Assembly: GCA_010909165.1 (NCBI GenBank)
Contig: MU008161.1
Location: 1,488,001 to 1,552,000 of the forward strand
Direction of reading: 5' to 3'
DNA from: Anthoceros angustus
Lineage: Eukaryota > Streptophyta > Anthocerotopsida > Anthocerotales > Anthocerotaceae
Length of the DNA: 64,000 bases
The notes under the pieces: generated by a model
What the model was told of the DNA's origin: nothing
Database searches by the model: none
Seen by the model: the letters and a program-made list of their open reading frames with translations, nothing else
Position numbers and translations under genes: made by a program
In this document: positions 48,706-58,955 of the stretch, piece by piece
Layout of the letters: each line of letters opens with the position of its first letter
Numbering within the stretch: the stretch's first letter is position 1

Positions 48706-49303
48706 TTGTAAAGAAAAAAAAGAAATTTATAGTTCACTAAGGTTACACATGTGACCATCATGGAACATAAATAGGGTAAATAAAAATAATTAAATACATA
48801 AAAATAGAAAAAAGTTACTTGCACCAAGGGCATCCACTCCCTCTCAGGTACCCCATCTAAGTGCCGATGTAAGCGTAGGATGCATAATAGCCCAACGTCT
48901 TTATAGCGTGTGTGTCCATTTGGTCTAAACCATTTGTTCATTAGAGTCGACTAGGTAAGAGGGTCTAAAACATGGGTCCTTGAAATCTCTCTTTAAAATG
49001 AAAAATAAAACCTAGAATCTAAAACTTTACTAATTATTGAAATATAATAACTTAACTTATATAACACAATTCAAACGTTGCCGTAATAAAAATTTCATAA
49101 CGTTGCCTTTCGTAAATTTTACAACATCGCCCCCAAAAAAGGGTGCTGTAACCTGTTGTAAGGTTCGCTGTCCTCTAAATTACTTGGAACGTAAATACTC
49201 GAAATACCCGATCCAATTTCACCCCAAAGGAAGTGTGCTGAGTCTAGATTCCGAGCTCGAGGAATACGGAGGTTGCGCCCAAATGGAGGCCCTTTTAGAT
49301 CCA
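48706..49303. other. Intergenic between RING-H2 and fucosyltransferase genes
   Basis: AT-rich sequence with no gene. At 49,075-49,165 there are acaac and gttgta words resembling CACTA subterminal repeats, which might mark a worn right end of the element that starts at 45,490. Confidence 0.35.
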
Positions 49304-51016
49304 TCAGTTGAAGAGTTTGATGCCCCAAGGAACGTCCTCGCAATGTCGAACATAAGGAAGAATTTTGCCAGGGTCTCGGCCGCCCCGCCCCTCGCAATCC
49401 AGCAGGGGCGGGGAATGGAAGCAGGGTTCGATGGAGAGGCCCTTGGAGCAGGCGGGGTACGGAACCCTGGCTGCGCCATCTTGGGCCTTGGTCAGAATCC
49501 AGGGGCGCAGCCCGGCCATGGATTGAGCCACGTAGCCGAAGGTGGACCAGGCGCTGGTCACCAGCTCGTCGCTGAAGGAAAGCAAGAAGATTTCGGCCAG
49601 AGCTTTCAGATCGTGGAGCTTGTCTTCCGCTTTCTGCCATAGCTCGTGGCTTGGCTCGTGGACGCTCACAATCTGGCCAGTCCCAGTAGGATGGCGGAGG
49701 AACATGTCCCGGAGCTGGTCGTAGTAGTGCTGCTGGAGTGACGTCACCAGGACGGACAATCTGGGTGCTCCGCAATCTTGGCCTTTGCCAGTCCGGGAGG
49801 GCGTTGGCCTGTCAGTGAGCGTGATGTTGGGAAGGATATTGTTGCCGAAGATGCACGCCAGGAGCTGTGGTGCGGCGTAGCTTGGCACCTTGCTGGAGCG
49901 GTCGAAGGTGCGAACCTGGATGCCCACCTGCATTTCTGCTGCCGCAAGATACTGCTGTTTGAAGCGGGAAATCAGGCCCCACACCTCGTCGGAAGGATGG
50001 AACAGGTAGCGGCTGAGATGGTAGAAAGCAGTTTCGCGTTGCGGGAAGAGTCTTTCCAGCTCTGGCCTCAACGATGGAAGGAAGTGAAGCCCTGGGATGA
50101 CGTAGTTGTTGGACCTTATGAACAGCCATGGGATGGATCGCAGGAGCCCCTGGCCTTTGGAGCAGAAGAATCTGCGGTCGTTGTCGTCGTACGTGTGTGT
50201 GAGATGCACGTAACTGTAGGGCTTGGCTGGGACGTCCTGGCTCCTGTTCCAGCCTGCGAGAAGACATCCGAACCTGGCTGGCGAGCTTTCATTCAGCGCT
50301 CGGAGCCAAGTTGTTGGAAAAGTCCGTGGAAGGTACCAGGACGAGCCTGGAAAGGGTTCGCATACAAGGGCCTGGAAGGTTGCATCTCCGTCCACTAGAA
50401 GAACCCTGTCTGTCAGAAGTGCGTACACAAAGGCCGAAGCGATGCTCAGCAGTCGGTTGCCCAGGCCACTGTAGGCGATCCACACCACGTACTGACATCC
50501 TCCCGTGTCCTGGCTCAACATTTCTTCAACCCAGCCTTCCCTGGTGCCGTCCATGCGGATGTTCGCTCTGGAAGCGCATAGCTTGTGGAGAGCCTCATAC
50601 CTACGAAGCCTGGAGACGAGGTAATCAGAGGCCTTCAGTTGCGAGGCCCGCCGGTAACGAGGCAGCTGCGTCCGGCTTTCACACTTGCAGTCCAGGGAGC
50701 TCCTGTCTGCAATTTTCAAGACCATATCACATTGCTACAGTCCCTCTTCATGCTTCGAAGACTTAATTTTCCTGGAATTCCCCTTGCGGATGCAGCACTA
50801 GGCACATTGGATGGAATTCATACCTGTGGACGTGTTGGTGGCGGGAGAGAGATCATCGTTGATCATCCTGGCAAGAAATAAGTAAGTACTGGCGCAGATC
50901 AGAAGCACAGTTGCCACCAGAAGGTAGACCTTCCTTTCTGCTCCCCTTGGTGGCGAGAATTTGCAACCGCATAGACATATCGGCGACTTGAAAGATACGG
51001 ACTTGAAAGAAGCCAT
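49304..51016 (-). CDS. GT37 alpha-fucosyltransferase (FUT1-like), Golgi type II membrane protein
   Basis: Plant GT37 enzymes move fucose from GDP-fucose to galactose on xyloglucan or arabinogalactan side chains in the Golgi. Two minus-strand exons, 51,016-50,824 and 50,706-49,304, give 531 residues in phase. The N-terminus has a short basic tail and a signal anchor at about residues 30-49 (VYLLVATVLLICAS). The family core is clear: QYVVWIAYSGLGNRLLS, FPGSSWYLP, the GDP-fucose binding motif MQVGIQVRTF, and ELVTSAWSTFGYVAQSMAGL near the end. Substrate specificity cannot be assigned. It is head to head with the alanyl-tRNA editing gene, 577 bp from start to start. Confidence 0.93.
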
Positions 51017-51592
51017 TCAACCTTCTCCAACAGCAGTCCATGTGCACTCCTGATTGACTACCACGCGTTTGGCAAAATAGGCTTCTGAACGCCTGCTCTC
51101 ACTAAAGATGCCACGACTAGCAAAATGCGCTCCACCCCTGCCAAGATAGTGTCGCTCTGAATTTCGAACGGAGATCCTGCGGTTTCTTGGTCGTCACACT
51201 TGGTTTTCGTGAAAGTGTGCTCCACCTGAGTCCTCAACTCGTCTAGCCGGAACACTCAAATGCTTGAGACTGTGTCCCAATGATGTGCGCTCCTTACAGA
51301 TCAGGAGGCGTGCATTTTCCGCGGCAATATTTGCCTTCTATGCGAACCATATGTCACTAGGGTATCCGTTCTTATGGTATATATTGCAAACAGTGCGCCT
51401 GACCGATTGTTGATGGCATGTCGTGCGGTAACGTTGTGTCATTCATTCACAGCTTTAGCTGGGAAGTTGGTCCACGCATGCCCTGACAAGTACCAGATCA
51501 CCATTTCCAGGGGATCTTTCAGAAGCGAGTTGTCATTGCTGAAAATAGGGCCATCTGACCGTAGGCGAGTGCATTGTGCTTCTGTAGCAAAC
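51017..51592. promoter_or_regulatory. Shared intergenic region between divergent genes
   Basis: Only about 0.58 kb separates the fucosyltransferase start (minus) from the main editing-protein start (plus), so the two promoters must overlap or adjoin. An in-frame upstream ATG of the editing gene at 51,374 lies inside it. No strong TATA element was identified. Confidence 0.5.
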
Positions 51593-52985
51593 ATGGTTCT
51601 GGCATTCCCTGTAACAAAACTGACCTATTTTGAGGACATGTGGGCACTTCAGGCTAAGGCCACAGTCTTGAATTTCTCTCAAGTACGTATCACAGTGTGC
51701 AATGACTTGCTAGTGACTGACGCTGGGAGGCTAACGTTGTGGACTTGAATGTATGCAGGATGGAGATCGCTTAAGTGTTGTGCTAGATCAGACGATCCTT
51801 TATCCACAAGGAGGAGGTCAACCGGCTGACACGGGGTTCATCTCTTCTCTTGATGGACAAGTTCAATTTCTGGTGAACGATGTGAGGTTGAAGAGTGGCA
51901 TAGTAAGTGCACTCGGTCATTGTATCGCCTTTGATGCAAGTGTATGTACTCCATGTCCTAAACTTTGGTTCGTCAGGTGCATCACTATGGGATCTTCCAA
52001 GCGAACCAGAATGCGAATGCCTTTCAACAAGGTCAGGAAGTAGCCCTGTCTGTTGACAGACCTCGACGAGAGCTTAATTGCAGGTCACCTCGGCAGGCCT
52101 TCACCACCACGCTGGATAACTTGGTCTGTTCTTTTACCCACTGCTTCTCTGTGTTCTGGCATTGATTTCAGGCTTCATTCAGCAGGGCACCTGCTAGATG
52201 CTTGTATGCATAACGTGGGACTTCCTTCATTGGAGCCAACAAAGGGCCATCACTTTCCTGACGGGTGTTTCCCTCATCATTGACATTTTCTGATGTAATA
52301 CATTTCTGTCATTTTGTCGCCGAAATAACTAACCCTAGCACGGTCTGTTCATGTCTATAATTCAGTCCTTTTGTGGAGTACAAAGGTTGTATACAGCCCA
52401 ACGAGTTAGACAGCAAACGTGCTGAGCTAGAGTCAGATGCAAACAAACTTGTGGCAGCAGGGGGCAAAGTAGGTGTTATCACAACCTGGAGTGCTTGGCA
52501 GACTTGCCCTCATTGAAGAATTGTAAGGTTTTCACTTCAAGTTTGTCAAAGAGCTTGAGATGGTATTGTAGGTACGTGCTGTCATCGTGCCCTATGACGA
52601 GGCAGCTAGTCTATGCGGAGGAAAGCTTCCTGATTACATATCAAAGGTACCCTTTTATCACATATCCTGGTCAATTTGCAGGTGTCCCCCCAAAAGTGCA
52701 CTGAAAGAAATGCTATTAGTTGAGACAACGTTTGTGTGTTGACAGGAGAGTGCCCCTCGCATTGTCTTGTTGGGTGACCACCTTGGATGTCCTTGCGGAG
52801 GAACTCATGTCGCAGATATCTCCGAAATCGGACCCATAAAGGTATGTACTTGTTTCATTCCTGAACAACCGTTCACTGAGATCCTGTTGTCGCTGTTTAG
52901 AGTTCACGTCAGTCTAGATGTCCTGCAGGTTACTAGCATTCGAGTGAAGAAGGGTGTGACTAAAGTCTCGTACAACCTGCAATAA
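51593..52985 (+). CDS. AlaX-type alanyl-tRNA editing protein
   Basis: A free-standing domain related to the editing domain of alanyl-tRNA synthetase. Such proteins hydrolyse mischarged Ser- or Gly-tRNA(Ala). Eight exons are 51,593-51,682, 51,759-51,902, 51,977-52,083, 52,172-52,264, 52,366-52,468, 52,572-52,646, 52,746-52,841 and 52,929-52,985. All are in phase and total 254 residues. The zinc-binding HxxxH (HSAGH, His116 and His120) and CxxxH (CPCGGTH, Cys221 and His225) motifs are present, with the family stretches LDQTILYPQGGGQPADTGF and VHHYGIFQ. The start at 51,593 suits cytosolic homologues. An in-frame ATG at 51,374 would add 73 residues with presequence-like composition. Confidence 0.93.
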
Positions 52986-53182
52986 AGCATTTCGATTGCT
53001 GTATCTGAGGAAGGCCACCATACATGCTCCGCATGCCATGTGTGTGTCTCGGAAGTTCACCAGTTTAGGTCAACGTGGAGGTAGGACCGGTATATCGGTT
53101 TGCTATGAGTTGTGATCTTTGGGGGTCGCCATCTGTCTTTTAGCGAGTAGCCGGTGCGGGGCGCAACAGCGCCACAGGAGCC

Positions 53183-53767
53183 ATGGTCACTCCTCTGGTG
53201 AAGCGCACGGTGGTGAAGAAGAGGATCAATCGCGCATGCAATCTGGTTCGGGTAGATGTGGGTGGACATGGTGGGTGCCGAAGCAATGTTGGGAAGAACG
53301 CTGGGGGAGCACTTAGGAACGTGAAGTTTTTGTACTTTGACGAGTGTTTTAGGAGAACTGGATATGACCGAAGGGTATTGACTCCCTCGTGAGGAGGAAG
53401 TTCAAGGAAACAACCTTAATGCCCAACATTGGTTACGGCTCGGGTAAGATGACCCGAAATGTCCTGTCCTTCGGCTTTGTCAAGTTCATTGTCCATAACG
53501 TGAAGCAGCTGGATCTGGTGTCGGTGCCCAGCAGGTTTGTACTTTGTTATGCTGTTCCTGATAGAATTACGTCGCAAAATGTGGGTTTTGGAACGTTAGT
53601 TGGTTCATTCTGCACTTGCGCGCTCGTGCAACACGCAGGAAGTTCAGTGTGGAAATTGCACAAATTGTCTCAACTGCGACGAGGAAGGCTGTGTTGAAAG
53701 GGCTCAGCAGTTGAATGTTGCTGTCACCTCTTTGTCTGCTCGTCTCCGCAGCCAGGGGGACGACTAA
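53183..53767 (+). pseudogene. Broken copy of cytosolic ribosomal protein eL32
   Basis: eL32 is a component of the large 60S subunit. The start (MVTPLVKRTVVKKR) and several later blocks (PKGIDSLVRRKFK, TLMPNIGYGSGK, KFIVHNVKQLDL, EIAQIVSTATRK, AQQLNVAVTSLSARLRSQ) follow eL32. The middle section after KKRINR is unrelated. At the conserved WRRPKGID, a TGA stop (53,65-67 of that line, 53,365-53,367) replaces an Arg codon. A one-base shift near 53,690 is needed to reach the end at 53,767. A GT-AG intron at about 53,536-53,637 is kept, so this is a duplicated gene copy and not a retrocopy. A functional eL32 must be elsewhere. Confidence 0.8.
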
Positions 53768-53919
53768 CCAGTACGTTTTGTAGTGAGGAGTTTTAAAGAG
53801 TGTTCCTTTCATCTACCGTTTATATTATTGGCATGACTCGGCTCTGTTTTGTCGCAAACGCCAGGTGATGAACGACAAAGGCATTGGTCGATTAGCACAA
53901 GGAGTAGGGTTCTGAACGT

Positions 53920-56900
53920 TTAGCCATTGAAGACGTGAGGAACACAGTTCCACTGAACACAAGACATGGTTGTCTGAGCGGCAGTGTGAGAGGGGTATCT
54001 TAATACGATAGTGCAATGTCTTGCAATTGAGATTTGCTGCGGCAATCTGCGCCTGCTTCCTGCTTCTTTCTTCATTTTGGAAAATACATGGTTCAGCCTA
54101 GTTTCACTCTTGGGATGCTTATGATCCCCAACCATAAAACTGTGCACCCGTCCGTCCATATCTGTCCACCAACTCTGACCCGGCTGCTTCCATGCCCTGA
54201 TTCTTATTCTCCTTGCCTGCATCTCCTGTGCCTGCTCCCACAGCTGCGCATCGGTGTATATATTCCACATCAACATATATGCTGCAGCATCATCCCCGTC
54301 TAGCTTCACTGCTTCATCAAAAGCCTGCCATCCTACCTCCACATCGTTCCACTTTCGACAAGCACCGAGAAGAGTGTGCCAAATTGCAGCATCAGGCAGC
54401 ACAGGCATGGTGCTTATCAAAGTGAGTGCCTCATCCAATCGGCCTGCACGGCCCAGGAGATCCACCATGCATGTGTAGTGGTCCACAGTGGGAGTGATGG
54501 CGTAGTGTCTGCTCATAGCCTCAAAGTACGCTCTTCCCTTGTTCACTAGACCTGCATGACTGCATGCTGTTAGTATGCTAAGGAATGTGATGCCCACTGG
54601 CTGTATGCCATCCTCTCGCATTCTCTGGAGCAGGTCAAAGACCACTTCACTGTCTCCTTGGCTGGTGTAGCCTGCAATCAGGATACTCCAGGTGATAGCG
54701 TCTTTTTCGGCCAAGGCATCAAACACCTGCTGTGCATCAATCATACTCCCAGACTTTCCATACATGTTCATCAAACTGTGGGCTACCAACACATCAGCAT
54801 GAAGCCCTTGTTGTTCAATCTGAGCATGCAGATGCCTTCCCAGGTGCAAAGCTGCCATATTTGCACATGCCTGCAGGACGCAAACAAATGTCACGGAATT
54901 GGGTACAGCAGTGCCTTCATCTTGCATAGCACTGTAAAGTCCGAGGGCTTCCTGGCCCATGCCCTGCTGGGAGTACCCTGCTATCATGGCGTTCCACGCC
55001 ACCACATCTTTTTGACCAAGTCCATTAAAAACGCCCTGAGCATCCTCCAAGCTGCCGCACTTTGCATACATGTTCACCAAACTGGTTGCTACAAAAACGT
55101 CAGTTTGATCTCCTCGTTCCCTAATCTGCATGTGGAGCTGCTTCCCCTTCTCCAGAGCAGGGCTGCCCACACTTGCACATGCCTGCAAGAGGCACACAAA
55201 TGTCACAGAGTTCGGTACAGCGATGTTGCCATCTTGCATAACGCTGTAGAGACGAAGGGCTTCCTGTCCCATACCTTGCTGGGAATATCCTGCTATCATT
55301 GCAGTCCACGTCACCACATCTTTTTGCCTAAGTCCGTCAAACACCCTTTGAGCATCTTCTACACTGCCGCACTTTGCATACATGTTTACCAAACTGTTGC
55401 CGACAAGCACATCAGCTTGGAGTCCTCGTTCTCTAATTTGTGTGTGAAGCTGCTTCCCCTTCTCCAACGCCAGGCTGCCCACACTTGCACAAGCGTGCAG
55501 GAGGCACACAAATGTCACAGAATCAGGCACAGCCATGCCATCTTCTTGCATAGCATTGTGAATAAGAAGGGCTTCCCGCCCCATGCCCTGCTGGGAATAC
55601 CGTGCAATCATTGCATTCCACATCACGACATCCTTTTGACCAGAACTGTCAAACACTCGTTGAGCGTCTTCTAAGCTGCCACACTTTGCATACATGTTTA
55701 CCAAACTGTCAGCTACGAACAAATCAGATATATATCCTCGTTCCTTGATTTGTGTATGAAGGTGCTTCCCCTTCTCCAACGCCACACTTCCAACACTTGC
55801 ACAGGCTTGCAGGAGGCACACAAATGTCACTGAATTGGGTATAGCGATGCCTTCGTGTTGCATCGCACTGTAAAGACGAAGGGCTTGCTGACCCATGCCC
55901 TGCTGGGAATACCCAGCTATCATGGCATTCCAAGTCACCACATCTTTTTTGACAAGGCCGTCAAACACTCTTTGAGCAACCTCTAGGTCGCCACATTTTG
56001 CATACATGTTGACCAAACTGTTGGCCACAAACACATCAGCGTGATATCCCCTCTCTCGAAGTTGTGCGTGAAGCAGCTTCCCCTTCTCCAAAGCCGGGGT
56101 GCCCAAACTTGCACATGCCTGCAATACGCACACGAATGTCACGGAATCGGGCACAGCCTTGCCATCTTCTTGCATAGCACTGTAGAGACGAAGGGCTTCC
56201 TGCCCTATGCCTTGCTGGGAGTACCCTCCTATCATGGCATTCCATGTCACCACATCTTTTTGCCGAAGCCCGTTGAACACTCTTGCAGCGTGTTCCAAGC
56301 TCCTACACGTTGCATACATGTCCACCAAGGAGTTACAAACGAACAAATCAGGCTCAACCCCACTGGCCAACACATCAGCATGCACCTCCTGCCCAGTTTT
56401 CAAATCTGCTCCTCTGGCACAAGCCTGAAGAGCTGCCACAAATACATGGCCATCTGGCTTCACATTTGACCTGCGCATCCGCTGATAAAGCTGTATGGCC
56501 TGCTTGTCTTGTCCATGTTTAACATGCGCAGAAATAATGGAAGACCACATGAAGGCATCTGGTTGGGAAACAGCGGTGAACACATCCATCGCGTCTTGCA
56601 ACCTCCCGTGGGAAGCATACATTCGCAATATGTGGTTGCCCAGGAACGTGTCCGACTGATACCCCATTCTCACCGTCAATGCATGGACGCGGCGACCCAC
56701 AACAAGATCCTTTCTAACAACACAATTCTTGAGGACAGTATACAAGAGAGATTTGGGAATACAACCATCTGTCTGCACCAAAACTCCCAAAGCCTCCACA
56801 GCCTCAGTGTGAAAGCCCTGATGACATAGGTTGCTAATGGTACTAGCAGTTACACCCCCTTCAGGATCAGCGCCATCCGTGACGCGCCAGGTGGATTCAG

Positions 56901-56922
56901 AAGATCGCAGATCAATCTCCAT
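53920..56922 (-). CDS. PLS-class pentatricopeptide repeat protein, E/E+ subgroup
   Basis: PLS-class PPR proteins bind organellar RNA, usually to guide C-to-U editing in plastids or mitochondria. This intronless gene starts at ATG 56,922 and encodes 1,000 residues. About nine PLS triplets are present. Five central units of about 101 residues are almost identical, each holding VTWNAMIAGYSQQGMGQEAL, LYSAMQ, SVTFVCLLQACAS, LEKGKQLHTQI and NSLVNMYAKCGS words. The C-terminus has E and E+ motifs (PGQSWWTDMDGRVHSFMVGD, KHPKSE) but ends in an unrelated tail instead of a DYW deaminase domain. No clear targeting peptide is visible at the N-terminus. An upstream exon cannot be excluded. Confidence 0.93.
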   Translation of the reverse strand: MEIDLRSSESTWRVTDGADPEGGVTASTISNLCHQGFHTEAVEALGVLVQTDGCIPKSLLYTVLKNCVVRKDLVVGRRVHALTVRMGYQSDTFLGNHILRMYASHGRLQDAMDVFTAVSQPDAFMWSSIISAHVKHGQDKQAIQLYQRMRRSNVKPDGHVFVAALQACARGADLKTGQEVHADVLASGVEPDLFVCNSLVDMYATCRSLEHAARVFNGLRQKDVVTWNAMIGGYSQQGIGQEALRLYSAMQEDGKAVPDSVTFVCVLQACASLGTPALEKGKLLHAQLRERGYHADVFVANSLVNMYAKCGDLEVAQRVFDGLVKKDVVTWNAMIAGYSQQGMGQQALRLYSAMQHEGIAIPNSVTFVCLLQACASVGSVALEKGKHLHTQIKERGYISDLFVADSLVNMYAKCGSLEDAQRVFDSSGQKDVVMWNAMIARYSQQGMGREALLIHNAMQEDGMAVPDSVTFVCLLHACASVGSLALEKGKQLHTQIRERGLQADVLVGNSLVNMYAKCGSVEDAQRVFDGLRQKDVVTWTAMIAGYSQQGMGQEALRLYSVMQDGNIAVPNSVTFVCLLQACASVGSPALEKGKQLHMQIRERGDQTDVFVATSLVNMYAKCGSLEDAQGVFNGLGQKDVVAWNAMIAGYSQQGMGQEALGLYSAMQDEGTAVPNSVTFVCVLQACANMAALHLGRHLHAQIEQQGLHADVLVAHSLMNMYGKSGSMIDAQQVFDALAEKDAITWSILIAGYTSQGDSEVVFDLLQRMREDGIQPVGITFLSILTACSHAGLVNKGRAYFEAMSRHYAITPTVDHYTCMVDLLGRAGRLDEALTLISTMPVLPDAAIWHTLLGACRKWNDVEVGWQAFDEAVKLDGDDAAAYMLMWNIYTDAQLWEQAQEMQARRIRIRAWKQPGQSWWTDMDGRVHSFMVGDHKHPKSETRLNHVFSKMKKEAGSRRRLPQQISIARHCTIVLRYPSHTAAQTTMSCVQWNCVPHVFNG

Positions 56923-57606
56923 ATTCACAACAGCAAGCTGCTTATCCAGCAAGCTCGTGCTTTTAGAAATCGTGTAGCCAGAGAATGTCCTCGGACTTCC
57001 TACGTTTGGGAGCCAGGCGATCGCTGCAGAGACGCCTGGACCTGCCGCTTCGCTGCTTGACAGGTTTCATTGCTTGAGGTCATATAATGCAACGATTGTC
57101 ACTACACATGCACAAGATGTGATTGAAGTCAACTTTTTTCCATCTGCTCAGACTTGGTGAAACTTCAGAGCAGGAAAAGTAATGACTCTTCTCAATTAGA
57201 AAAAATGAACTCCAAGATCTACGCAGTATGTAGAGCTCTTGACGAATGCCATGACATCTGTGGAGAACTGGAGACTACAAGCTTGGGGTACTACTACAGG
57301 AGCCCGTGCATATTGGTACATCCACTTCATCGCGGAAATTGATAGAACCATGGCTATGCATTGGTTCACAGATTCTGTTGGTTCTCCAGATTCAACGTAT
57401 CTGGTTCAGTTGCAAAGTACTTAGCAAGCAGTGGCAGTAGAAAAGTAGTTGTGGTTCCGAAAACTGGATGCAACCATCCCGTCTCAACCAATCCCTGAGA
57501 TTGTGCCATATCAAGACTTCTCTTGATTGGCAGCGAAGTCCTTGGACAGAACAAAGTAATGGCGAGATGGTGGGGATGCCTTGCACAGAGAGACCAGAGC
57601 ACTTCA
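56923..57606. other. Intergenic between PPR and NF-YC-like genes
   Basis: Mixed AT-rich sequence. It holds the 5' flank of the PPR gene and the 3' flank of the NF-YC-like gene, both on the minus strand. A short minus frame at 57,070-56,965, rich in Arg and Lys, is out of phase with the PPR start and ends before it. Nothing else is recognised. Confidence 0.4.
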
Positions 57607-58336
57607 TCAATCTGAAGGGCGGTTTCCAGATAGAACAGTTGCCCCACTAACTTTCTCTGGTACAAAATCTGGTGGTACAAAAGAGAGCACAATCAGGCTT
57701 GCATGGACTGCTCCTGTCCAACTCAAGAGAAAAACAACAGAATCATGACAGTAACCTGCAATGAATTCGTACTTCTCCTGGCTGTTGACAACAGATACTG
57801 CAAAAAAAAAATTGTTCAGACACCATGAGAGGGCACAAAAAAGCAGGGAGGAAAACAGCGGCCACACAAGCAGTTTAACCTAGATCCTTGTATTGCAGTG
57901 ACAGCCGATTGTCCTTGGTCATCTTCTCAAACGCATCCTCTACAAACTTCTCCAGAAATAGATCCTGCAAGCCGAGAATTAATGACATGCATGGAGTGAG
58001 ACGGTTGCTAGGCGGACCGCAATCAGCAGGCAAACTCCAACCTACCGCAGCCTTAGCGATGAGGTAGCCCGCCTCAACACCGACCCACTGAATGTCCTCC
58101 TCACTCTTGATGAGCCGGCGAACTCTGGAGATTGGAAAGGAGAGAGTGAGCGCAGCAGGCGACTTGGCAGACTTGGGAGTGTTGCGCCATGACGAGATCG
58201 GGCTGGGACAATCCTCCACAGAAGTACCGTTGCTGCTGCGAGACTTGGACTTGCCTGCCCTTCCTCCCGTAGATCTCAAAGGGAGCTCGGCTTCAGCCTC
58301 GGATTCCAGAGAAGGCTCCTCCGCCTGGCTCCTCAT
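57607..58336 (-). CDS. NF-YC-like histone-fold protein (NF-YC10/DPB3-1, POLE4 type)
   Basis: A small histone-fold protein of the family shared by NF-YC10/DPB3-1 and the DNA polymerase epsilon subunits. Four minus-strand exons, 58,336-58,046, 57,964-57,880, 57,797-57,756 and 57,668-57,607, give 159 residues in phase. The first 60 residues are Ser-rich and disordered. The fold follows: LSFPISRVRRLIKSEED, EAGYLIAKAADLFLEKFVED and KDNRLSLQYKDLVSVVNSQE. A short tail (EKYEFIADFVPEKVS) matches plant DPB3-1 relatives. An in-frame upstream stop and the first ATG at 58,336 set the start. It is divergent from the F-box gene, 620 bp apart. Whether it acts in replication or in transcription cannot be told from sequence. 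Confidence 0.88.
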
Positions 58337-58955
58337 GCCTGAATCCACACAGTTCCGGCAATCCACTAACCCATCCACTAGGGTTTAAGTTTGACAATGG
58401 CTCCCTTCCTTTCCGGACATGAGAAATGTTCCACACCACCAAGAGGCATCGGCTGCCCCAGGCACTCTTATAGAGGTGCTCCTTCGGGTAGGAGGCTTTC
58501 CAAGAATATAACTGAATTTATACGACTCTGTTTCTGTTGATCGAAGAGGATGGCTGTTGGATTCCTCTGTTTCTGCTGTGGGTTTCTCCTTCTCCAGTTT
58601 GGAGGGTACGCCATCGGCTGCTCCTTTGCCAGAACGAGGCTATTCAACTCCGCAGCGTAGTCTGCGGCCGTGCAGCTACGCTTGCGACTCTGCCTGGGCC
58701 ACAAGTAGGAATGAATGCTATGAAGAGGAAGCGATGAAATTGCAGGCTATTAAGCGTTTGTTGGGCTCACCTTTGCACGTCCCTTCCTAACCTGTCGAGT
58801 CTGTTGGAGACAGTGGTTACTGGTCACCCTGACAAATTTTTTGTCACCAACTAAGAACCCAAGATGCAAGGCAGAATTTGCGATTGCTGGTACTCTGCAC
58901 TTTCTGCCCTGCCCGATTCGATCCAAGAGGTAGGTAGAGGCTCAAATGACCCAGA
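58337..58955. promoter_or_regulatory. Divergent intergenic region, NF-YC-like and F-box genes
   Basis: About 0.62 kb separates the two start codons, so it holds both promoters. I saw no clear core elements. Short open frames at 58,468-58,790 on both strands are unsupported. Confidence 0.45.

Noticed and set aside
54658-55674. A 338-residue plus-strand open frame opposite the PPR gene
   Set aside because: It is an antisense shadow of the repetitive PPR coding sequence. It has no family features, and its repeats mirror the PPR units.
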